This document shows positions 51,945 through 61,076 of a stretch of 64,000 nt of DNA, piece by piece; positions within the stretch are counted from its first letter, which is position 1; the number at the start of each line of letters is the position of its first letter. The DNA lies in contig NC_012914.1 of assembly GCF_000023585.1 (NCBI RefSeq), positions 1,746,501-1,810,500 of the forward strand, given 5' to 3'. Under the pieces are notes generated by a model that saw only the letters and a program-made list of their open reading frames with translations, was not told the origin of the DNA and searched no databases. Origin of the DNA: Paenibacillus sp. JDR-2. GTDB lineage: Bacteria; Bacillota; Bacilli; Paenibacillales; Paenibacillaceae. The position numbers and the translations under genes are program-made.

Positions 51945-51975
51945 GGTACAGTTTTATTCGAAACAAAGGGTACAG
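51945..51975. promoter_or_regulatory. Putative MocR operator, direct repeat GGTACAG
   Basis: GGTACAG occurs at 51945-51951 and 51969-51975, 24 nt apart on the same face of the helix. A related inverted CTGTCCC lies at 51930. MocR/GabR/PdxR regulators bind direct repeats in divergent gaps. Inference from position and pattern. Confidence 0.5.
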
Positions 51976-51988
51976 ATTGAGGTGCAGG

Positions 51989-53391
51989 ATGATCAGCTTA
52001 ACGCCGGAATTGGATAAACAGAGCGAGATTCCGCTTTATCAGCAGCTATTTGCTTATTTAAAAGGACAGATCGAGTTGGGCATGCTGCATGAAAATGACC
52101 GTCTGCCCTCGATCAGGCAGTTGTCCGTTTATTTGTCCGTCAGCAAAAATACCGTCGAATCCGCTTATCAGCAGCTACTGGCGGAAGGCTATATTCAGAG
52201 CCGGCTTCGCAGCGGCCTATACGTAATGCTCTTGATCAGCTTGAGGGGATTAAGGAGAAAAAGCCGGCCAGATCAGAAGTCGAGTTAAGCCTGGATTCGC
52301 TGCCGCATAACGCGATCAACTTTGAATATGGCGATGTAGAGCTGGAGCATTTTCCGGTGCGGCTGTGGAAGAAATGCCTGGTCGATGCTCTGGAGGAATG
52401 TACGACAGAGGTATATGGCTACGGCGATCGCCAAGGGCATAAGGGGCTTCGTTCCGAGATTGCCCGTTATTTGTACCAGTCACGCGGGGTGGTATGCGCG
52501 CCGGATCAAATTTTTTTGAGCGCCGGGACTCAGACAATGATCAGCCTGCTAGCCCAGCTGCTGCCTCTGCCTGAGGCGATTGCGATGGAGGAGCCCGGGT
52601 ATAACGGGGTTAGAACGGTACTGATGAACATGGGGCGAAGAATCATACCTATGCCGCTCGAGCATGACGGGATCTCAGTCGAGCATTTGAGAGGAAGCGC
52701 GGCAAGTATGGTATACGTGACGCCTTCCCATCAGTTTCCTCTAGGGATGATCATGCCGGTCCAGAACCGTATCAAGCTGCTTCAATGGGCTTATGAGCAG
52801 GAAGGCTATATCATCGAGGATGATTTCGACAGCGAGCTGCGTTATCAGGGGCAGCCGATTCCAGCTCTTAAGGCGCTGGACACCGGGGACAAGGTTATTT
52901 ATTTGGGTACGTTCTCGAAATCGTTCCTGCCGGGAATACGTTTAAGCTATATGGTGCTGCCGGAACGGGCTGCGCAAGATTTCAGAAGCAAGCTGCAGGC
53001 ATACAGCCAATCGGTATCGCCGCTTATTCAGGCCGCCATGTACCGGTTCATGAAGGAAGGTTATTTCGAAAGTCATATCCGCAAGATGAAGAAGCTGTAC
53101 CAATCCCGCCACCGGATGCTGCTCCGTTCGATCCAGGAACAGCTCGGCAGCCATGCCGGCATTATCGGGGAGCGGTCGGGCATGCATCTGCTGCTTGATG
53201 TCTATGGACGATCCGGCGATGAACTTGTGGAGAAGGCACTGGAGTATGGAGTCATAACTTACACGCCAAGGAAGCATTGGCTGAATCCGGAGGCTTGTCC
53301 GCCATCGTACATCATGCTGGGTTTTGGCGGACTTAACGAACAGAAAATCCGCGAAGGAATTATTCTGCTGCGCAAGGCTTGGCTCCCTTAA
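51989..53391 (+). pseudogene. MocR-family regulator (GntR domain plus PLP aminotransferase domain), split by a frameshift
   Basis: The first frame (to 52288) encodes the GntR winged helix: PLYQQLFAYLKGQIELGMLH, LPSIRQLSVYLSVSKNTVES. After 52225 the sequence continues in the next frame as NALDQLEGIKEKKP and on through a full aminotransferase domain ending at 53391. That domain shows EEPGYNGVRTV, EDDFDSELRY and the PLP lysine in GTFSKSFLPG. Restoring one A at GTAATGCT (52223-52230) joins both halves in frame as GLYVNALDQLEG. Either a one-base deletion or a sequencing error. Start by GAGGTG before ATG 51989. Confidence 0.85.
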
Positions 53392-53443
53392 GATGTGATA
53401 CAATACGATGGAGACCTAACTAAGGAAAGAGAAGTGAATTTTT

Positions 53444-53800
53444 TTGATTACCATTACGATTCCGGAACCGGACGTTACGATTTACAAACAGACGAACCCG
53501 CAGCTCAGCCATATTTACAACTTTACGGATTTCCATCTGATTACGCGTGAAAAGGGCGGCTTCTTTATTTTTTACAATTTCAAGGGAGACGTGCTGTTTG
53601 TCGGCAAGGCCAGAAAGCTGAGACCACGCATTAAGAAGCATTTCGAAGACAGCGTATCCCCAATGAAAAATTACCGCGATGAAGTGACCAAGATCGAGAT
53701 TTACGTGAATGAGGATGCGGTGGAGCGTGAAATTTACGAGACTTACCTGATCAATCAATTCCGGGCGAAGTATAACGTGGACAAGGTGTTGTTCCGATAG
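53444..53800 (+). CDS. GIY-YIG superfamily protein
   Basis: 118 aa from a TTG start. GGFFIFYNFKGDVLFVGKARKLRPRIKKHF is a divergent GIY-YIG core: the two Tyr motifs read FIF and LFV, while the catalytic Arg context (RPRIKKHF) and a glutamate in VEREIYETYLINQF are present. Such small stand-alone domains resemble the nuclease part of UvrC and YhbQ/Slx1 proteins. Nuclease activity is uncertain because the tyrosines are replaced. Own terminator follows. Confidence 0.78.
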   Translation: MITITIPEPDVTIYKQTNPQLSHIYNFTDFHLITREKGGFFIFYNFKGDVLFVGKARKLRPRIKKHFEDSVSPMKNYRDEVTKIEIYVNEDAVEREIYETYLINQFRAKYNVDKVLFR

Positions 53801-53822
53801 AAAATGGAAGCGACTGATTATG

Positions 53823-53852
53823 AAGGCTCCTCAGCGATGAGGGCCTTTTTTT
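53823..53852 (+). terminator. Terminator after the GIY-YIG gene
   Basis: AAGGC and GCCTT flank an inner CCTCA/TGAGG stem and are followed by seven T. Confidence 0.87.
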
Positions 53853-53985
53853 ATTGGGATTGTAGTAGGAATGGGGGAATGTATAGATCCTTCAGGATGT
53901 TCTTTAGTTTCGGTAGTTCCATTCGCGAGAGGATAAGCTATACTGTAGCGGCATATCGATTTTCTGAGAAAAAGAGGGATTGCTT

Positions 53986-55605
53986 ATGGAACAGGGGAAG
54001 CGGAATAGGATTGCGGTTAACCAGCTTGGGTTCCGGAGAATGGACCGGAAGACGGCTGTTATAGAAGGAGAAGGCGGAACGTTCAGGTTGATTAGTCAGG
54101 AAACCGGCGAAGTGGTGTTGGAGGGGGAAACCGGGACTGCAGCTGGGGACAGATCCAGCGGCAGGAAAGTTAGCAGGGCGGATTTTTCCGGCGTGCAGCA
54201 AGCCGGGATTTACAAGCTGGAGACGGAGCATGGGCAAGTCTCGGATTGGTTTGCTATCGGAGATGAGGGATATAGGGCTGCTCATCAGGCATTGTTGAAA
54301 GCGTTTTATTATTTCCGCTGCGGAATCAAACTGGAGGAGTCGTACGCGGGAGCGTGGAAGCATGATGCTTGCCATCTGACGCCTGCGATTGTATACGGAG
54401 ACGAATCGAGGAATGTGGATGCCTGGGGCGGATGGCATGATGCCGGCGACTATGGCAAATACGTGGGGCCGGGAGCAAAAGCCGTTGCGGATTTGCTGCT
54501 TGCTTATGAATGTTATCCGGATGCGTTTGCGCGTGTGCTGCCTTTGCCTGAATCAGACGGCGTGATGCCGGATGTGCTCCATGAATGCCGGTATGAGCTG
54601 GAATGGATGCAACGCATGCAGGATGCGGAGTCCGGCGGCGTGTTCCATAAGCTGACGACTATGCGTTTCCCTGCTCCGGATACAATGCCGGAGGACGATA
54701 CGGACGAGCTGTACGTTTCTCCGGTATCGGCCACGGCAACGGGTTGTTTTGCCGCCATTATGGCGATGGCTGCGCGCGTGTACGGGCGTTTTGATGCAGG
54801 GCTTGCCGCCGGTTGCAAAGCTGCCGCCGAGCGGGCATGGGATTGGCTTGAGCGGCATCCGGAAGTACCGGGCTTCCGTAATCCGCCGGAGATTGTAACC
54901 GGTGAATATGGCGATAAGCTGGACATTGATGAGCGGTATTGGGCAGCAGCCGAGCTGTATCGTACAACGGGAGAAGAGCGGTATCACGAGGCTTTTCTCC
55001 TGTTGGCGGAGCGGGAATTCGACAAGTACGAACTTGGCTGGGCCGATATGGGCGGCTACGGGACAATCTCCTATCTGTTGTCGGAACGTCGGGGGGATCT
55101 GGCTGTTACAGAACGGCTTCGGGCCGGTCTGTTGGAACGAGCCGAGCGGCTTGCTGATGTAAGCCGGAAGGATGGATTCGGCGTATCTTTACAGCCGGAG
55201 CAGTACAAATGGGGCAGCAATATGCTGGTACTCAATCATGCGATGCTGCTGCTAATTGCTGATCGCGTGGCTGGAACAGTTACGTATGCGGATCTGGCGT
55301 TGAATCATATCCATTACCTATTCGGGATGAATGTGATGGGCATCAGTTATGTAACGGGGTTCGGCAGCCGGTCGGTCAAACATCCGCATCATCGTCCATC
55401 GGAAGGCGACGGCGTGGACGATCCGGTTCCGGGGCTTGTATCCGGCGGTCCAAACCTTGGCATTCAGGATGACTATGCCCGGGAGCATCTGGCTGGCAGA
55501 GCCCCAGCCGCTTCCTTCGCGGATGTGATGGAAAGCTACTCGACAAACGAAGTAACGATCTACTGGAATTCTCCTGCCGTGTTTGTGTTGAGTCATTTTG
55601 TATAG
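53986..55605 (+). CDS. Glycoside hydrolase family 9 (cellulase/exo-glucanase or glucosaminidase-like)
   Basis: 539 aa from ATG 53986 (AAAGAGGGAT upstream). Residues about 5-90 form the immunoglobulin-like CelD_N domain (NRIAVNQLGFRRMDRKTAVI). The (alpha/alpha)6 barrel follows: GGWHDAGDYGKYV holds the paired aspartates that activate water, and HPHHRPS the conserved histidines. YSTNEVTIYWNSPAVFVLSHF holds the acid glutamate. No signal peptide, so it should be intracellular, as for the GH9 beta-glucosidases and exo-glucosaminidases that process imported oligosaccharides. Confidence 0.9.
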   Translation: MEQGKRNRIAVNQLGFRRMDRKTAVIEGEGGTFRLISQETGEVVLEGETGTAAGDRSSGRKVSRADFSGVQQAGIYKLETEHGQVSDWFAIGDEGYRAAHQALLKAFYYFRCGIKLEESYAGAWKHDACHLTPAIVYGDESRNVDAWGGWHDAGDYGKYVGPGAKAVADLLLAYECYPDAFARVLPLPESDGVMPDVLHECRYELEWMQRMQDAESGGVFHKLTTMRFPAPDTMPEDDTDELYVSPVSATATGCFAAIMAMAARVYGRFDAGLAAGCKAAAERAWDWLERHPEVPGFRNPPEIVTGEYGDKLDIDERYWAAAELYRTTGEERYHEAFLLLAEREFDKYELGWADMGGYGTISYLLSERRGDLAVTERLRAGLLERAERLADVSRKDGFGVSLQPEQYKWGSNMLVLNHAMLLLIADRVAGTVTYADLALNHIHYLFGMNVMGISYVTGFGSRSVKHPHHRPSEGDGVDDPVPGLVSGGPNLGIQDDYAREHLAGRAPAASFADVMESYSTNEVTIYWNSPAVFVLSHFV

Positions 55606-55632
55606 GAGGGCCGAGCGCTGAGCATGGATAGG

Positions 55633-56063
55633 AATAGGACCCTGATGGGGTCTTATTGATAAGCCCAGTGGGCTAAATGGCAATGATAAGACCCTCTGAG
55701 GGTCTTATTGCATTTGTGGTAGTTGAAAAGTGCCACGCAGAAGCGGGCCAAACACGGAATAAGACCCTAATGGGGTCTTATTTACTGAATTGTTAGTAGA
55801 CAGCTGATGGCAAGTTAAAAGACCCCGTCGGGGTCTTTTTGCGTAACCGCTATAGTAAGTTAAAGTCCCTTAGGGACCTTAACTTACATCTTAAGGCAAC
55901 GTATTTCTTAATTAAGGTCCCTAAAGGGCCTTAATCACGAACGGACAGCCTAGAATAGTTGAAAACGAGGGGGGTGCTTCCTGTTAGGGTTCCTAAGGGA
56001 CCTTAACAGGAAGTAAACGGAGCAGCTTGATATGGTTAAGGTCCCTTAGGGATCTTAACCATA
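55633..56063. repeat. Array of eight related palindromic hairpins
   Basis: Four units have an AAGACCC...GGGTCTT core (55633-55657, where the left arm reads AGGACCC; 55686-55708; 55758-55782; 55817-55839). Four have a TTAAGGTCCC...GGGACCTTAA-type core (55855-55887, 55911-55935, 55977-56013, 56032-56063). Arms are 8-16 bp, loops about 3 nt and centres 43-73 nt apart. A minor AGCCC/GGGCT dyad sits at 55662-55674. The array fills the whole 463-nt gap between two convergent genes and contains no gene. Several units would also act as terminators. Confidence 0.85.
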
Positions 56064-56068
56064 CCCAG

Positions 56069-56941
56069 CTACATCTCTCGCACCATCAACACCTGCTCCA
56101 ATGTGGTCACAAGCCCCATCTCTGCGAGCAGCTCGACCAGCACCGCATGGGATGCCCGGATATTAAAGGCCGAGCGCCGGCAAGTCTCGCTGGGCTGCCA
56201 GACTTCTTGCAGCGCGGCCAACATTACATCCTTGGCGTCGGTACGTCCCGGAGCGACTTCAGCCCGGTACAGGACAATGCCCGTCAGGTCGCCGTCCGGG
56301 CTGAACGTCCTCCTGTACAAGGCATAACCGGCTGTTTCTCCGCCGTCGAAGACGGCAACGCTCTCGCCATCCTTCAGGCTAGGCAGACCAGCCTGCCAGA
56401 CTTCGCCCGGGGTGTAGAACGGAAGCCGTGCGGCTTCCGCTGCCATGCCAAGCTCAATCTGGTATGGATGCTCGTACGTGTCGTCCATATCCGGAATCGG
56501 CTGATCCGTGGACTGGATGAGGAGGCGGTCGATCTGCTTATAACCAATTGCTTCATACAGCCGAATGGCATTCGTATTTTGCGAGATCGCCTCGAGATTT
56601 GCCTGGTCAACGCTTAACTCCTCGTATAGCTGCAGGTTCCTCAGCATAAGAGCCTTGCCGATGCCTTTGCCCCGGAAGGCCGGCTTGATGGCGGTTCCGC
56701 CGTTCCATGCCAGCTTTCGGCCGTCATATTCACGGAAGCCGTTCATGACAAGTCCGGCTGCTTCTCCGTCGACATAACAGGCGAGGGAATACTCAAGCGA
56801 GAGGCCTTCGGAGGCGGCCCGGCCGACGAACCGCTCAAGCGGAAGCGCAGCCGGAACAAAATAACCTTCGAAGGACTGATTCCACAGCTCCGATATTTCC
56901 TTGACCGGAAGCTCGCTGAGAGGTTGGAATGTCACATTCAT
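56069..56941 (-). CDS. GNAT-family N-acetyltransferase
   Basis: 290 aa. GGTAIKPAFRGKGIGKALMLRNLQLY is the acetyl-CoA motif A (RGKGIG), and NTNAIRLYEAIGYKQI is motif B. The second half (about 155-290) looks like a degenerate second GNAT fold, giving a tandem architecture. Substrate unknown. It starts 14 nt after the stop... in transcription order it follows the M3 peptidase gene by 14 nt, so the two probably share a transcript. Confidence 0.87.
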   Translation of the reverse strand: MNVTFQPLSELPVKEISELWNQSFEGYFVPAALPLERFVGRAASEGLSLEYSLACYVDGEAAGLVMNGFREYDGRKLAWNGGTAIKPAFRGKGIGKALMLRNLQLYEELSVDQANLEAISQNTNAIRLYEAIGYKQIDRLLIQSTDQPIPDMDDTYEHPYQIELGMAAEAARLPFYTPGEVWQAGLPSLKDGESVAVFDGGETAGYALYRRTFSPDGDLTGIVLYRAEVAPGRTDAKDVMLAALQEVWQPSETCRRSAFNIRASHAVLVELLAEMGLVTTLEQVLMVREM

Positions 56942-56955
56942 AAGCAGCAGTCTCC

Positions 56956-58650
56956 TTACAGAGCTTTGTCGTCAACGCTTTCCAGCCAGCCGTCGATGCT
57001 GCCGATGACGGAAGTAACGCAGCCATCCTCGAACGGCGAGATCAGGCCGGCCACCTTAACGAGCTCGGTAAAGGAGAGGCTGCCGCCTTGCTGGCAGAGC
57101 TTGTGGTAATCGGCCCATGCCGAGGTACGGTCCTCGTGCATTCTTTTCCAGAACTGAAAGGCACAAATTTGCGCCAGGGTGTAATCGATATAGTAGAACG
57201 GACTGCCGAAAATATGCCCCTGACGCTGCCAGAAAGCACCATGCTCGAGATAGCTGTTCTCCTCATAATCACGGTGAGGCAAATACTTCTTCTCGATTTC
57301 GCGCCATGCAGCCTTCCGTTCAGCCGGAGTAGCATCCGGATTCTCGTAGACAAAGTGCTGGAATTCGTCGACCGTTACACCGTAAGGGAGGAAGAGAAGG
57401 GCACTCGCCAGATGCTGGAACCGGTATTTATCCACGTCTTCTTTGAAGAACAGCTCCATCCACGGCCAGGTGAAAAACTCCATGCTCATCGAATGAATCT
57501 CGCAGGCTTCATAAGTAGGGAAGGCGTATTCCGGCACGGCAAAGCTTCTGCTCTCGTACACCTGGAAGGCATGGCCGGCTTCGTGCGTCAGCACATCGAT
57601 ATCCCCGGAGGTACCGTTAAAGTTGGAAAAAATAAACGGTGCGCCGTATTCGCTGATATAGGTGCAATATCCGCCGCCTTGCTTGCCTTTTTTCGCAACG
57701 AGATCCATCAGGCCGTTATCCAGCATAAACCGGAAAAACTCATCCGTTTCCGGCGACAGCTCCGCGTACATCCGTGCTCCGTTCTCAACGATCCAATCCG
57801 GGCTGCCTTTTGGCTTCGCATTGCCGGTTAGGAAAGCAAGATTCTCGTCGTAGTAGTAGAGATGGTCGACGCCGATGCGCTCGCGCTGGCGTTCCTTCAG
57901 CTTGCTCGCCACCGGCACGATATGCTCAAGCACCTGATTGCGGAAATTCGCCACCATCTCCGCCGTATAGTCGGTACGGCTCATGCGGGCATAACCAAGC
58001 TCAACGAAATTCTTGAAGCCCAGCTTTTTCGCGATGCGGGTGCGCACCTTGACGAGCTCGTCGTAAATCCGGTCAAATTCAGCTTCATTACCGCTCATGA
58101 AACCGGAAGAAGCTTCAGACGCTTGTTTGCGGACGGAGCGGTCGGTCGATTGCTGGAACGGCGATAACTGCGAAAGCGTCCGTTCTTCGCCGTCGAACAA
58201 AATTTTGGCGGAAGCGATAAGCTTCGTGTATTCGGTGGACAGCTTATTCTCCTGCTGCAGATCCTCGATAACCTCCGGGCTGAAAGTTTTCAGCGAGAGT
58301 TCGGCCAATTGGAACAATTGACGGCCCCATTTGGCTTCAAGCTCCGAGCGGTATGCCGAATTCACAAGCGCCCGGTAATAATCCGTTATGTATTCCTGAA
58401 CGACAGGTCCGTTCTCGTCGAAGAAATCCTGCTCGGCTTTATAAAATTCATCGTTGGTATCAATCGAATGACGGATGCTCGCAATTTGCTGCATCGTATC
58501 AAATTCGCTCCGCAGCTTGTTCAGGCCGGTCATCGCGGCGTCTTGCTCCTCGAAACGGCTTGCCGCGTTAAAGGCGGATAGAAGCTCCTTGAACTGCTTT
58601 TCGAAAGACGCTACTTCGGGACGTTCGTAACGATACTCATTAAATTTCAC
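56956..58650 (-). CDS. M3-family oligoendopeptidase (PepF-like)
   Basis: 564 aa. HEAGHAFQ (residues 356-363) is the HExxH zinc site, with the third ligand in the following helix (YEACEIHSMSMEFF). The all-helical M3 fold is evident throughout. Length matches PepF-type enzymes of Bacillales. It degrades short peptides in the cytoplasm, with a possible role in peptide turnover during growth or sporulation. A weak AGGTG lies upstream of the ATG. Transcribed with the GNAT gene. Confidence 0.93.
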   Translation of the reverse strand: MKFNEYRYERPEVASFEKQFKELLSAFNAASRFEEQDAAMTGLNKLRSEFDTMQQIASIRHSIDTNDEFYKAEQDFFDENGPVVQEYITDYYRALVNSAYRSELEAKWGRQLFQLAELSLKTFSPEVIEDLQQENKLSTEYTKLIASAKILFDGEERTLSQLSPFQQSTDRSVRKQASEASSGFMSGNEAEFDRIYDELVKVRTRIAKKLGFKNFVELGYARMSRTDYTAEMVANFRNQVLEHIVPVASKLKERQRERIGVDHLYYYDENLAFLTGNAKPKGSPDWIVENGARMYAELSPETDEFFRFMLDNGLMDLVAKKGKQGGGYCTYISEYGAPFIFSNFNGTSGDIDVLTHEAGHAFQVYESRSFAVPEYAFPTYEACEIHSMSMEFFTWPWMELFFKEDVDKYRFQHLASALLFLPYGVTVDEFQHFVYENPDATPAERKAAWREIEKKYLPHRDYEENSYLEHGAFWQRQGHIFGSPFYYIDYTLAQICAFQFWKRMHEDRTSAWADYHKLCQQGGSLSFTELVKVAGLISPFEDGCVTSVIGSIDGWLESVDDKAL

Positions 58651-58772
58651 GGGGATACACCTGTCCTCTCTTGATCAATGTTTTTTTGGGAAATAGGAAA
58701 TGGATGGCAGAATGATTGTCTTGAAATGTCTATTCGTTAGGATTAGCGGTTAATCCTGCTTCATCCGTAAGC

Positions 58773-58815
58773 AAAAAGGCTTCCTTCACCAATGCTCAGG
58801 CGAAGAGAAGCCTTT
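58773..58815 (-). terminator. Terminator of the M20 gene
   Basis: AAAAAGGCTTC and GAAGCCTTT form the stem. Read leftward, the stem is followed by TTTTT. The rest of 58651-58842 shows nothing else. Confidence 0.82.
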
Positions 58816-58842
58816 CATGAAAGTATGTTCAGAATACAGCGT

Positions 58843-60024
58843 TTATTTCCGGGTTCTGAGCTCAAATTCCTCGCGAATCCGTGCAAGCAGGGCCGGATCG
58901 GAAACCACGTCGTAAGCGGTCGCAGCCAGCGTCTTGGCGGCGAAAATCATCCGCTCGAGCGCACGCTCCGTCATTGCCGCGTCACGGAATTCCACGGTAT
59001 GGAGAAGGAAACGTTCCTCGACGATTTTTACGTAAGGATGAATGGCAGGACAGCGGACGGAAACATTGCCCAAATCCAGAGAGCCATGATCCTTCCCGGT
59101 CTCGATCTCTTCCGGCTTTACGCCTAGCTCAAACAGATTGGCGGTGAAGCATTCGGACAAAGCTTCATTCGTAAGCAGCTCGTCATAGGAAAACTCGTAG
59201 TTGCTCATCTCCAGCCTGCAGCCGGTCTGCAAAGCGGCCCCTTCGGCGCAGCGGCGAACCTTATCGGCAAGCTCGTTCGTGTAGGCACGGGAAGCGGAAC
59301 GGACATAAAACTGGGCGGAAGCGTAGTCTGGAATGACGTTAGGAGCTTTGCCGCCGTTATCGATAATGCCATGAATGCGGGCGTCGCTCCGGGTCTGCTG
59401 GCGCAGAGCGTTAATGCTGTTGAACAGCTGCAGAACCGCGTCGAGGGCATTCACGCCTTCGTAAGGGCTTGCCGCCGCATGGGCCGGCTTGCCGAAATAT
59501 TCGAACCGGATCGCGTCAAGCGCAAGCGAATCGCCGGATTTCTCAAACGTATAATAAGGATGCGCCATCAGGGCGAAGTCGCAATCGTCGAACAGCCCGG
59601 CTTCGGACATAGGCACCTTGGCGCCTTTGGTCTCTTCGGCAGGCGTGCCGTAGACGCGGATCGTTCCGCCAAATTGATCCATGACGGCCTTTAGCCCAAC
59701 AGCTGCCGCAATTCCCATCGTGCAGATGAGATGATGACCGCAAGCATGTCCAATTTCCGGCAGGGCGTCATATTCGCATAGAAAAGCAACGGTAGGACCC
59801 GGCTTGCCGGTCGTATAGGTTCCGATAAAAGCGGTTGGAATGCCAAGCGTTCCCTTTTCAACCGAGAAGCCTTGTCTCTCCAGCTCCTCGATCAGCATGG
59901 CCGCGGATTTGAACTCCTGGTGGCCCAGCTCCGGATTAGCGCCAATCGTTCGCGAGATTTGTTTGAATGATTCCGCATGGGATTCAATGATGTCAATTAC
60001 GAGTTGCTTGTTGCTGCTTGTCAT
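58843..60024 (-). CDS. M20-family amidohydrolase (AbgB/HipO-like)
   Basis: 393 aa from ATG 60024 with GAAGGAGG upstream. FLCEYDALPEIGHACGHHLI contains the metal ligands Asp86, His93 and the H97-H98 pair. GTPAEETKGAKVPM gives the catalytic Glu, and APNVIPDYA the dimerisation-domain signature. This layout is that of p-aminobenzoyl-glutamate hydrolase and related N-acyl amino acid amidohydrolases. Substrate cannot be fixed. It stands alone between two terminators and next to an AraC gene. Confidence 0.92.
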   Translation of the reverse strand: MTSSNKQLVIDIIESHAESFKQISRTIGANPELGHQEFKSAAMLIEELERQGFSVEKGTLGIPTAFIGTYTTGKPGPTVAFLCEYDALPEIGHACGHHLICTMGIAAAVGLKAVMDQFGGTIRVYGTPAEETKGAKVPMSEAGLFDDCDFALMAHPYYTFEKSGDSLALDAIRFEYFGKPAHAAASPYEGVNALDAVLQLFNSINALRQQTRSDARIHGIIDNGGKAPNVIPDYASAQFYVRSASRAYTNELADKVRRCAEGAALQTGCRLEMSNYEFSYDELLTNEALSECFTANLFELGVKPEEIETGKDHGSLDLGNVSVRCPAIHPYVKIVEERFLLHTVEFRDAAMTERALERMIFAAKTLAATAYDVVSDPALLARIREEFELRTRK

Positions 60025-60122
60025 GGACAAGCCTCCTTCTATCAAACTTTATCCCCACCATTATAACCGATAAGCCGCATCATTGCCTGCTAGTGCCTGC
60101 TAGTGAAGAAGCTCGGTCTTGC

Positions 60123-60950
60123 TTAGTGGAAGCCATGCATCTTCTTGAACTGCTCCGGACTCATCCCTTCCATTCTCTTGAAGACGGTACTGAAATAGCT
60201 GGCGCTGTCGAAACCTACTTTCGCCGCAATCTCCTGCATTTTATGCTCCCGGCCGAGAAACATCAGCTCTTTGCTGCGGTTAATCCGTTCACGGTTCACG
60301 TATTCCATCGGACGCATGCCCATCAGCTGCTTGAACAAGCGGCACAAATATTGCGGGGTAACGCCAATGCGCGAAGACAAATCCTGAATCGTCATGACGC
60401 TGTCGATATGCTCCTCGATATAGCGGATGACCGGATTTAGCCGCATGTAATATTGCTCTGCCGATTGGGTGCTGACCTGTACGACCTTCATCAAATCGAG
60501 CAGGAACAGATACAACAGCTTCGAGCATTCAAGGCCGAGAAATGGAAGCCCCGACTCCGCCATGGCGGAAATGCCTCGAAGATGGGCAACGATCATTTCG
60601 CTGTCGGTAACGGAGTACAGACCGGGTTCCTTAATGCCCGCTTGGTTAAGCAAGTCCTTGGCAAGGCTGCCGCCAAAGCTGATGAAATAAACATCCCAGG
60701 GATCCCGGACCGCGTAATAACGGTGGGGAACGCCGGGGAATAAACAGAAGCCCTGCCCGGGCTTTACGGTATATTTCTCGTCACCGATCCAAAGCACGCC
60801 TTCGCCGCCGGTGGACTGAAGCCATTGATAATGCGGAAAGCCCTGCTGCCGGTCGATCGTCTCCTGGTTATTCCAGTGCCCGATAATGTCCACGTAGATG
60901 GGGAGCTTACGGTCGGAATCGGCCAGAATAGGAAATACCAATTTATCCAT
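60123..60950 (-). CDS. AraC-family transcriptional regulator (divergent from the GH42 gene)
   Basis: 275 aa. Residues about 25-110 form an AraC-type cupin arm (GGEGVLWIGDEKYTVKPGQGFCLFPGVPHRYYA). Two helix-turn-helices occupy the last 95 residues (DLSSRIGVTPQYLCRLFKQLM, EIAAKVGFDSASYFSTVFKRM). GGAAGTGG lies about 10 nt before the ATG. Position back-to-back with a beta-galactosidase gene suggests it is a galactoside- or oligosaccharide-responsive activator of that gene. Confidence 0.92.
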   Translation of the reverse strand: MDKLVFPILADSDRKLPIYVDIIGHWNNQETIDRQQGFPHYQWLQSTGGEGVLWIGDEKYTVKPGQGFCLFPGVPHRYYAVRDPWDVYFISFGGSLAKDLLNQAGIKEPGLYSVTDSEMIVAHLRGISAMAESGLPFLGLECSKLLYLFLLDLMKVVQVSTQSAEQYYMRLNPVIRYIEEHIDSVMTIQDLSSRIGVTPQYLCRLFKQLMGMRPMEYVNRERINRSKELMFLGREHKMQEIAAKVGFDSASYFSTVFKRMEGMSPEQFKKMHGFH

Positions 60951-60968
60951 AATGGAGCCACTTCCAGT

Positions 60969-61046
60969 TTCATATATTTAAAGTGATGTGAATATAATGT
61001 GATTTTATTGGATCTGAAAGCGTATTACAATATTAATATCGTAATA
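60969..61046 (+). promoter_or_regulatory. Promoter/operator region of the GH42 gene
   Basis: Two promoter candidates are visible: TTCATA (60969) with TATAAT (60993), 18-nt spacer, and TTGGAT (61008) with TATTAA (61031), 17-nt spacer. A dyad TATTAC (61023) and GTAATA (61041) overlaps the second -10. TGAAAGCG at 61015 is half of a cre site. These are visual assignments. Confidence 0.45.
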
Positions 61047-61076
61047 GACAATATACTTGTATGGAGGTTAACACCC

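Noticed and set aside
55633..56063. CRISPR array
   Set aside because: Units are palindromes of two types with uneven spacing and no constant repeat/unique spacer pattern; no cas genes are present.
60086..60105. Tandem duplication of GCCTGCTAGT
   Set aside because: A two-copy 10-bp direct repeat in a gap, too short to support any function.
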